DNA of 22,238 nucleotides from Phycisphaerae bacterium (GTDB lineage Bacteria; Planctomycetota; Phycisphaerae; UBA1845; UTPLA1): assembly GCA_016935885.1 (NCBI GenBank), contig JAFGQA010000057.1:1-22238 (forward strand), in the 5' to 3' direction. Below, piece by piece: positions 17,001 to 22,238 of the stretch. The position numbers were made by a program, and so were the translations under genes. The stretch's first letter is position 1. Each line of letters begins with the position of its first letter. The notes beneath the pieces were generated by a model. That model did no database searches. It was given only the letters and a program-made list of their open reading frames with translations, and had not been told where the DNA came from.

Positions 17001-17718
17001 GCCGGTATTCAGGGATGCCAAAGCGAAGCATTCCACCCGCCTTGGGCATGTTCTCATAGATGATCGTGTCGTAGCCCTTAAGGCCTAGAAACCATGCGGC
17101 AGTTAGCCCCGCGGGTCCTGCGCCAACAATACCTATGGACTTGCCCCTCGATTCCTCGCGTTCGGGTGTTCCCGCGTACGCGCCGGGCATATCGGTCACG
17201 TAACGTTTGATGTAGTTGATGGCCACGGGCTCTTCTACGTCCTGCCTGCGGCAGACGACCTCGCACTTGCGCACACAGATCCGGCCGCACACCGCCGGCA
17301 AGGGATTGGTTTGACGCACGAGATCGACGGCTTTCCTATACTCGCCCATCGCCGCCAGGGCGATGTAGCCCTGGGCATCGACGCCGGCCGGGCACCCTTG
17401 TTTGCACGGGGAGACACAGTCCGCGTAGTGGTTGGACAAGAGAAGCTCAAGAGCAGTCTTGCGCGCCTCGCGCACGCGGGGGTTGTTCGTGTCGATCTTC
17501 ATCCCTTCAGCCACTTCGGTTGCGCAGGATGGGACGAGGTTCGGCTTGCCCTCAAGCTCCACTACGCACACAAAGCACGAGCCGTAAGGCTCAAGCTCCG
17601 GCGAATAGCAAAGAGTAGGAATGACGTCCAGTCCTTGCTCCTCGATTACTTCAAGAATAGTCCGGCCCCTTTTTGCCGTAACCGGTTTCCCGTTTATTTC
17701 TATGCTTACGGTATTCAT
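14005..17718 (-). CDS. NuoG/GltD-fused NAD(P) oxidoreductase with molybdopterin-oxidoreductase-like C terminus (StnC-like)
   Basis: 1237-aa multi-cofactor subunit, ATG 17718. A 2Fe-2S ferredoxin domain (1-80) has Cys37, 48, 51 and 65. A GltD/NfnB-type Fe-S region (95-160) has Cys101, 105, 109 and Cys144, 148, 152, 156. An FAD site GIVGAGPAG lies at 196-204 and an NAD(P) site VVGGGNTAMD at 327-336. After CLSCGC (571-576) come two 4Fe-4S clusters (Cys621/624/627/631 and 664/667/670/674). Next is a formate-dehydrogenase-like domain opening with Cys700, 703, 707 and 732. In that last domain I see no catalytic Cys or selenocysteine position, so like NuoG it probably has only a structural or electron-transfer role. 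With the NuoE- and NuoF-like genes upstream, the best reading is a bifurcating NADPH/ferredoxin/NAD transhydrogenase. A formate dehydrogenase or hydrogenase diaphorase module is the alternative. Confidence 0.8.
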   Translation of the reverse strand: MNTVSIEINGKPVTAKRGRTILEVIEEQGLDVIPTLCYSPELEPYGSCFVCVVELEGKPNLVPSCATEVAEGMKIDTNNPRVREARKTALELLLSNHYADCVSPCKQGCPAGVDAQGYIALAAMGEYRKAVDLVRQTNPLPAVCGRICVRKCEVVCRRQDVEEPVAINYIKRYVTDMPGAYAGTPEREESRGKSIGIVGAGPAGLTAAWFLGLKGYDTIIYENMPKAGGMLRFGIPEYRLPKAVLDREIDYITRAGVEIKCGVNVPKDMTIDFLLQEHDAVFLSPGAWGGKAMRVGGEYDTEGVVSGVAYLIEKAQKVEPVSGTILVVGGGNTAMDAARTSWRLGADKVIIVYRRTKAEMPADELEIEDCLKEGIELMELVAPVGITKEGNKIKALECIRMQLGEPDGSGRRRPIPMEGSEFDIPCDLAISAIGQTPLLREMLDDMKDRPGVSKWSTFDIDTKTMKTGIEGLFAGGDAADDGPTVVIDAIRDGQKAAAAIHAYLAGEELPRRPFGVNKEFWAKPGRQELGEIQQSPRRRMHEIAVEERKGTFREVATGFEDEDVAHEAERCLSCGCVAYDWCKLRLYAEEYGVDLEKYKGYVRKHKVDDTHPYLVYDPNKCILCTRCIRTCERVLPISAIGLVNRGFQAEMRPAMEDPLIETSCISCGNCVDACPTGALAVKYPFPGRACLEYEETATHCALCSVGCRIKVKKFNGDRYFIESSGTPGEYLCFYGRFANNLFINRRRLLKPVLREGLSHIETSYKSAYEHVTEGLKEAVKRYGPESVAVFVSPELSNEEMYMASRIAREGLGTNNIASLSLLASGMPSGALDESLGFTASTAGVEALRGSDLIFCNNTDTQADQLVLSVGIQEAAKSGAKLILSKSSEDRLDVMADLKLDPIRGRGAILINGIMQLLIEDGFFDRGTIESVAGGRAFLLDAHDYSLAVTAAQAGITEDRIRRSAEMIKEAQKVLFVHSPDRARDRAPGDLQALSNLVLLLRSAGIDADLILAYQAANAAGVEVCGADPAFLPGRKTSSGIPGSARRVELLDALSSGGIKAALVIGEDPMRHDRTAALFNAVEFLAACDWAETETTLFANVAIPITTFLESEATRINFEGRVINFKAAVGAPNGIKTWHVLKNIADHLGVEVPGVFSSISAEIRTLVKKNQGDRLWFYWNTGQDRRWSGTGALTVADVATSLFPGTPALTPCAQYKNEIQEIGIKHYRVSSRGTHVGV

Positions 17719-17727
17719 CTTAGCCTC

Positions 17728-19503
17728 CTAGGCCTTGTAGATGGCGTCGAAGTTGCAGGAGGTTATACATTTGCCGCACTTGACACATTTTCCCTGATCA
17801 ATCGAGTGAGGCTGTGTTCTTTCGCCGGAAATGGCGTCAACCGGGCAGTCGCGCGCGCAGAGAGTACAACCCGTGCATTTATCCGGGTCAATGTTGAAAG
17901 AGACGAGAGCGGAACAGTTCGCGGCCGGACACTTCTTATCTTTTATATGCGCTACGTACTCGTCCTCGTAGTATTTTATCGTCGTGAGAACGGGATTGGG
18001 TGCCGTCTGTCCCAGACCGCACAGGCTGGCCTGCTTGATCTGCCGGGCGAGATGTTGCAGGTTTTCGATGTCCTCCGGTTTGCCGTCGCCGGTCGTGATA
18101 CGCTCTAGGGTTTCCAGCATTCTCTTCGTGCCGATACGGCAGAAGGTACACTTGCCGCACGATTCCTTCTGCGTGAAGTCCAGGAAGAAACGCGCCATGT
18201 CCACCATACAGGAGCTATTGTCAAGGACCACCATTCCCCCGGAGCCCATGATGGCTCCGGTTTGGGGAATGTGCTCGAAATCTACGGGAGTCTCTTTGAG
18301 GTGATCAGGGATGCAGCCGCCTGACGGCCCTCCCATCTGGACGGCCTTGAACGTCCCGCCCTCCTTGATTCCGCCGCCAATGCTGAAGACCAGTTCGTCT
18401 ATCGTCGTACCCATTGGAACCTCGGCCAAGCCTCCCTTTTCTATCTTGCCGGTCAGCGCGAAGACCTTCGTTCCGGGCGATTTCTCCGTTCCATGCTTGC
18501 GGAATTCGGAGGCGCCGTTGACGATAATCCACGGAACGTTCGCATAGGTCTCGACGTTGTTATTATTCGTGGGCTTGCCCCAGACGCCTTTTTCCGCCGG
18601 AAAGGGAGGTCTGATGCGGGGCATGCCGCGCTCGCCTTCTATGGAAGCGAAAAGGGCGGTCTCTTCGCCGCACACGAACGCCCCGGCTCCCTGCTTTATC
18701 TTCAGATCGAAATCGAAACCAGAGCGAAAGACGTCCTTACCGAGATAGCCCTTCTGGTGGGCGGCTTCTATGGCCGTTTGTAGCCTCTTGATGGCGAGCG
18801 GATATTCAGCTCGGCAGTAGATATAGCCGAAGGTCGCGCCGATGGCCTTGCCGCATATCACCATTCCCTCGAGGACGGCATGAGGATCACCCTCGAGAAC
18901 CGAACGGTCCATGAATGCGCCTGGATCGCCCTCGTCGGCGTTGCACACCACATATTTCTGGTCGGCCTCGTTGCTTGCCGCGAAGGACCATTTGAGGCCG
19001 GTGGGGAAACCGGCGCCACCGCGGCCCCGAAGGCCAGATTCCTTTATTGTCTCTATGATCTGCTCGGGAGTCATGGTGGTAAGGGCTTGGCGGGTCGCCT
19101 CATATCCGCCGCCTTCGATGTACTCGGCTATCGACTCGGGGTTGATAACGCCGCAGTTACGCAGAACTATGCGGGTTTGCTGGGCCAGGAAAGATTCCTC
19201 CACGCCGCCTCTCCGTCCGGATGAATCCTCGGTATAGACGACATAATTTTCAATCACCGTGCCGTTCTTGAGGTGCTTATCGACTATCTCTCTTGCCCGG
19301 TCGGGGTCAACGTCGCCGTAGATCGTGCGCCGGCTGTCTTCTCTCACCTCTACGAGCGGCTCGCGGTAGCACATCCCAATGCAACCGGTGAGGGTCAACT
19401 GGTGGGATGTATCGCCCGAAAAGAGTCTTTCTAATTCTTCGTATGTGTCGCGTGCGCCGGCGGAAAGACCGCAAGTGCTCATGCCGACCAGTATCTTCGC
19501 CAT
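17728..19503 (-). CDS. NuoF/HydB-like NAD- and FMN-binding subunit
   Basis: 591 aa from ATG 19503, preceded by GGAG 6 nt upstream. An in-frame ATG at 19593 would add 30 residues with no homology. N-terminal thioredoxin-like 2Fe-2S region with Cys11, Cys41 and Cys45. FMN/NADH domain with GLRGRGGAGFPTG (157-169), NADEGDPGA and GEETAL. SLBB domain about 350-400, then the NuoF 4Fe-4S ligands Cys449, 452, 455 and 495. After KKCPAANC comes a two-cluster ferredoxin tail (Cys543/546/549/553 and 573/576/579/583). This extended layout is that of HydB in bifurcating hydrogenases and of StnB, not of complex I NuoF. It lies 9 bp before the 1237-aa subunit, indicating one operon. The FMN is the likely bifurcation centre. 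Confidence 0.9.
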   Translation of the reverse strand: MAKILVGMSTCGLSAGARDTYEELERLFSGDTSHQLTLTGCIGMCYREPLVEVREDSRRTIYGDVDPDRAREIVDKHLKNGTVIENYVVYTEDSSGRRGGVEESFLAQQTRIVLRNCGVINPESIAEYIEGGGYEATRQALTTMTPEQIIETIKESGLRGRGGAGFPTGLKWSFAASNEADQKYVVCNADEGDPGAFMDRSVLEGDPHAVLEGMVICGKAIGATFGYIYCRAEYPLAIKRLQTAIEAAHQKGYLGKDVFRSGFDFDLKIKQGAGAFVCGEETALFASIEGERGMPRIRPPFPAEKGVWGKPTNNNNVETYANVPWIIVNGASEFRKHGTEKSPGTKVFALTGKIEKGGLAEVPMGTTIDELVFSIGGGIKEGGTFKAVQMGGPSGGCIPDHLKETPVDFEHIPQTGAIMGSGGMVVLDNSSCMVDMARFFLDFTQKESCGKCTFCRIGTKRMLETLERITTGDGKPEDIENLQHLARQIKQASLCGLGQTAPNPVLTTIKYYEDEYVAHIKDKKCPAANCSALVSFNIDPDKCTGCTLCARDCPVDAISGERTQPHSIDQGKCVKCGKCITSCNFDAIYKA

Positions 19504-19660
19504 TGGTTTCTCCGCTGTATTGAAGGCCCCAACCGTCCTTCTGCCGCCGCCCGAGAAGTCCTGATCCGATCCGACTTCAAAGAAGGCGTCCAATCCTGGT
19601 CATGGTGTCATCATGCAGCCATGAACAGGAGAACGCCGTGGAACGGTTCGTCGACAAGGA

Positions 19661-20176
19661 TCAGGCCACAACTGTAATCGCCGGTTCTTCTTCCTTGGTA
19701 GCTTTCTTGTTTTCTTCGCGGCGTATCTTGCGAATGGTCTTCCTGACTTTGGCTGGGGTTAGCTTGCCGTATGTTTCGTCGTTTATCATCATGACCGGCG
19801 CCAATGAACAGCAACCGAGGCAAGCCACGGTAAAAAGCGTAAAGAGGCCGTCTTCGGTGGTTCCGTTTTCCTCGACGCCGAGTTCGTCGCGAAGCGTGTC
19901 AAGAAGCATTGGCGCGCTGGCCACATGGCAAGCCGTTCCGCAGCAGAGGCGGATCTGGTACTTGCCCATCGGTTGCAGGCGAAACTGGCTGTAGAAAGTG
20001 ATGACCCCGTAGATGGTCGATTCCGGCGTATTCGTTACGCCGGAGATGTACTTGATAGCACGCCGGGGGATGTAGCCGAAGTACTCTTGCGCCGATTGCA
20101 AAAGTGGAATAAGCTCACCGGGTGCTCCGTCATGGCGCCAAAGACGGTAGGTGAACTCGGCTTCTTCTATTCTCAT
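19661..20176 (-). CDS. NuoE/HydC-like 2Fe-2S subunit
   Basis: 171 aa, with ATG 20176 and GGAGGG 7 nt upstream. The thioredoxin-like 2Fe-2S ligands Cys78, Cys83, Cys119 and Cys123 have the exact family spacing C-x4-C-x35-C-x3-C. The C-terminal tail is basic, then acidic (about 145-165). It is the small electron-transfer partner of the NuoF/HydB-like protein encoded 157 bp downstream. That gap is wide for this operon type but shows no terminator or promoter that I can support. Confidence 0.92.
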   Translation of the reverse strand: MRIEEAEFTYRLWRHDGAPGELIPLLQSAQEYFGYIPRRAIKYISGVTNTPESTIYGVITFYSQFRLQPMGKYQIRLCCGTACHVASAPMLLDTLRDELGVEENGTTEDGLFTLFTVACLGCCSLAPVMMINDETYGKLTPAKVRKTIRKIRREENKKATKEEEPAITVVA

Positions 20177-20283
20177 TGGCGTCCCTCCATCTAATTAGTT
20201 ACTACCCGAAGGTATCACCATCGTCCGGGGTGGTAGTGTCGAAAAGAGTGAACCAGCCGGCTTCGGACGTTTGATATGCAGTC

Positions 20284-21279
20284 CTATGCGTCAATCAGCT
20301 TGATTATCTTCGCGTCCTTGACACGGAGCACACCATCTATGAGAGAGAGTTTGTCAACTATTTTGGGGGTTTTGCCGAATGCACCGCTCTCGGAGATGAT
20401 TCCAATAAGCTTCGTGCCGTCGTCCACAACGTCGCAGAAGAATACTTCGTCGAGGAAGAACAGTGTTGTGAAAACCTGCTGGATGGCGTTCTTATCGATA
20501 TCCACGATTACATAGCTTTTCGTGCCGTGTATTTTCGGGAGGTGGTTTCGCTCGCTTTCCTTGACCGCTTTCTTGTAGATATTGATGAACTCCGCGACAT
20601 CTCTGTCGAGCTTGGGCCGCTCGATGGCCGAAAGGGAAACGACCGCGACGCCTTCCATAGACTTCACGTTATCGTATATTCTTTGTAGTTCTTCCTCGGA
20701 TGAGGCCTGTGCGAGAAGAACAAGATCGATGTCCCCGTGGACCGCGTCGCAGGAGGTGATGCCGTTCATGTCGTGAAGCTTACGATATGCCTCCATGTCC
20801 CTTTCCGGGTCCGTTATTCGAAGCGTGATGTAGGAACTGACCGATTCCCTGATTTCGCCGGTTGCTTCCTCGGCCTCGTTTGCAGTGGTGTCCGCGGTCG
20901 TGCCGGAGGGCGTTAGCTTCTCAAGGGCCGCTACCAGCTCGGATATCTCGAACGGCTTGTCGAGAAATCCGGTGTTGTGCTCAGCAAGGGCCGTTTGCTC
21001 GAGTATTTCGTTGCCGAAGCCCGTAATGACCAGAACGGGGAGCTTCGGGAATTCGCTCTTTATGACTTTGAGTATCTTCAATCCATCGATGTCAGGCATG
21101 AAAATATCGGTTACCAGGTAGTTGTACCCGGCTCCCTTTTCGCGAGAACTGTGAAGCTCGTGGATTGCAGATATTCCGTCCGGGCAGGCGGTGCAGGTGA
21201 ATCCCTCCTGCGCGAGCCCGACCGTCAGATTTCTGCGGATTTCAGGCTCGTCATCGATGATCAGGACTCGTTTTGTCAC
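20284..21279 (-). CDS. Response regulator with two RAM (Lrp/AsnC ligand-binding-like) domains
   Basis: 331 aa with a GTG start at 21279 (GGAG 8 nt upstream). The REC domain (1-118) has DDE at 9-11, phospho-acceptor Asp58 and Lys108. A low-complexity Thr/Glu/Ala linker (about 122-145) leads to two ferredoxin-fold modules: about 148-217 (YITLRI...GDIDLVLLAQASSEEELQRIYDNVKSMEGV) and about 253-329 (SYVIVDI...LIGIIS...LSLIDGVLRVKDAKIIKLI). Both resemble the RAM/ACT-like ligand-binding domain of Lrp/AsnC proteins. There is no helix-turn-helix and no enzymatic output. It precedes the NuoE-like gene by 107 bp on the same strand, so co-transcription is plausible. Likely role: phosphorylation-controlled small-molecule sensing or protein-protein control of the neighbouring oxidoreductase or kinase. 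The domain call is by pattern only. Confidence 0.72.
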   Translation of the reverse strand: MTKRVLIIDDEPEIRRNLTVGLAQEGFTCTACPDGISAIHELHSSREKGAGYNYLVTDIFMPDIDGLKILKVIKSEFPKLPVLVITGFGNEILEQTALAEHNTGFLDKPFEISELVAALEKLTPSGTTADTTANEAEEATGEIRESVSSYITLRITDPERDMEAYRKLHDMNGITSCDAVHGDIDLVLLAQASSEEELQRIYDNVKSMEGVAVVSLSAIERPKLDRDVAEFINIYKKAVKESERNHLPKIHGTKSYVIVDIDKNAIQQVFTTLFFLDEVFFCDVVDDGTKLIGIISESGAFGKTPKIVDKLSLIDGVLRVKDAKIIKLIDA

Positions 21280-21672
21280 CTCGTATTCTCCTTAATCAGG
21301 GCAGTTACTTTGAGTGCTGTGGCAATTGTGATCTTTGAGACACCCAAGTCAAGCTGTCCGCGACGCCAAGGGCGGTCACCGTTAGACGCATGCAGCTTCG
21401 CCTTCGCATCTCCCAAACTGGACGTCGTCGGTTAGAATCGGCGTGTCGAAGCTTGAAGGCGCGCCTGCCGACTCGGCAAGGCAACCACTTGCGCGAGTTC
21501 TCTCGACGTGCTAGAATGCGCCGCCGACTGCAGTGAAATGGTCGGTGGTTTTGCGCACGACATGCGCAACATGCGGATTCCGGTTGTTGCTTACGCGGCT
21601 AGGCTTTATGCGTAAATCGCGTGGTGGCAGGCAATTACGGTTTCTGGGTTCGTATAACCCACAACCCGGATG
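21280..21672. other. Intergenic region with a perfect dyad
   Basis: No gene is seen in these 390 bp. TTGCGCA (21551-21557) and TGCGCAA (21563-21569) form a perfect inverted repeat with a 5-bp spacer, a possible operator or recombinase site. A minus-strand TTGACT (21347-21352) could be a -35 box for the REC-RAM gene but lacks a good -10 partner. Confidence 0.4.
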
Positions 21673-22016
21673 TCGCAGGTTCGAGTCTCGCCCGACCAGC
21701 TCACCGAACGCCAACTGCGCGACTACCTTATGCACCTGCGTGATGTTCGCAAGGTGGCCAAGGGCACGTTCCGGGCACACTTCTTCGGCATCAAGTTCTT
21801 CTTCGTCAATACCCTGGGCTACGACTGGCCACTGCTGACCCAAAGAAAGTCCGCCAACCCAACCGCAAACGCCTTCCCGACGTTCGAAGCGATGCGGACT
21901 GCCGCCGCCTGATCACCGCGATCAAGAAGCCTATCTACCGCGGCTGTTTCGCCCTGATCTACGCCTGCGGTCTTCGGATCGGCGAAGCTGTCGTACTGCC
22001 CGTCGCCGCCGCGGAT
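21673..22016 (+). pseudogene. Tyrosine recombinase (integrase) fragment, truncated and frameshifted
   Basis: The first frame encodes the core-binding domain (VSPDQLTERQLRDYL, GIKFFFVNTLGYDWPLL). The second frame continues as KKVRQPNRKRLPDVRSDADCRRL and YRGCFALIYACGLRIGEAVVLP, which includes the first catalytic Arg of the integrase box. The switch maps to about 21841-21845, where loss of one A from an A-run would explain it. The first 50-60 residues of the family are missing, and so is everything after GEAVVLP, including the other catalytic residues. It is closest in style to the XerD-like integrases linked to IS91-type elements. Non-functional remnant at the edge of the lower-GC block. Confidence 0.75.
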
Positions 22017-22238
22017 GTACGTGTGCCCGTACCGCCGCTTGGCCCCGAGCAGATAGGCCAAGACGTTGTACTCGAACCGGTTGGCCGGAAACGCCAGGAT
22101 GCTGACGTCATATCGCCGCAGACGGAGCTTCAACGTCGTCCACAGCGAGCGCCAATAGCGATCACACTGGAAGTTGTGCTGCACGACTTCGTCGAAGATG
22201 CCGAGGTCTTCGAGCAGCTCGGCCGACTGCGGCCACAT
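22017..22238 (-). pseudogene. Glycosyltransferase family 9 (heptosyltransferase-like) fragment, open at window edge
   Basis: The minus-strand frame reads SAELLEDLGIFDEVVQ, then LRLRRYDVSILAFPANRFEYNVLAYLLGAKRRYGHTY. That is the N-terminal-domain pattern of LPS heptosyltransferase-like proteins (R/YD-x-x-I...LLGAKRRYGH). The gene begins beyond the right edge. Its downstream part is lost where the sequence becomes the recombinase fragment; the frame then runs on to 21819 as antisense of that fragment, without glycosyltransferase features. The sugar-binding C-terminal half is absent, so this copy is probably broken. Confidence 0.6.

Noticed and set aside
14005..20176. Respiratory complex I or an FeFe-hydrogenase operon
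   Set aside because: No membrane Nuo subunits and no H-cluster motifs (L1-L3) in any frame; the NuoG-like protein contains a GltD-type FAD/NAD(P) module not found in complex I.
21295..21352. Sigma-70-type promoter for the REC-RAM gene
   Set aside because: TTGACT is a fair -35, but at 16-18 bp spacing the -10 positions do not resemble TATAAT.
1..22238. CRISPR array
   Set aside because: No regularly spaced direct repeats with unique spacers; the repeats seen are hairpins with irregular spacing.

Overview
The window looks like a chromosomal segment from an anaerobic bacterium. The lineage is uncertain. I lean towards a planctomycete (Phycisphaerae-like), because short GC-rich hairpin repeats of a kind common in those genomes lie between the left-hand genes. 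This is recognition, not a search result. The anaerobic lifestyle is inferred from ferredoxin-linked 2-oxoacid oxidoreductase genes, an ADP-forming acyl-CoA synthetase, and a large flavin/iron-sulfur NAD(P) complex.

Left part (about 1-9830, visibly GC-rich). A two-gene locus encodes an IorA-like TPP subunit with no C-terminal ferredoxin domain (165-1775) and a 988-residue fusion of an IorB-like subunit with both halves of an ADP-forming acyl-CoA synthetase (1946-4912). Together they could turn aryl or other 2-oxoacids into acids while making ATP. After a repeat-rich gap comes a membrane-bound Cache-HAMP-PP2C phosphatase of the RsbU/SpoIIE type (5559-7715). Then follow three small heat-shock genes on the minus strand (9522 down to 7956), with a consensus sigma-54 promoter and a TGTCA/TGACA dyad upstream.

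Middle (9823-10663). About 0.84 kb holds no intact gene, only a possible decayed excisionase-like helix-turn-helix remnant.

Right part (10664-21279, visibly lower GC, with more AGA/AGG/ATA codons). A PAS/GAF histidine kinase overlaps by 4 bp a response regulator built like NtrC. Its AAA+ domain lacks the GAFTGA loop, the Walker B acidic pair and the usual arginine fingers. Convergent to them, a minus-strand cluster runs: REC protein with two Lrp/AsnC-like RAM domains and no DNA-binding domain (21279-20284), NuoE-like (20176-19661), NuoF/HydB-like (19503-17728) and a 1237-residue NuoG/GltD/molybdopterin-oxidoreductase-like protein (17718-14005). No hydrogenase catalytic subunit is present. The last three best fit an electron-bifurcating transhydrogenase of the Sporomusa-type Nfn (Stn) kind. 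The two flanking signalling units may tune it to redox state.

Right edge (21673-22238). A tyrosine-recombinase fragment, truncated at both ends and carrying a one-base deletion, abuts a truncated glycosyltransferase-family-9-like gene. This junction and the composition change suggest that the 10-21 kb block was acquired or rearranged.
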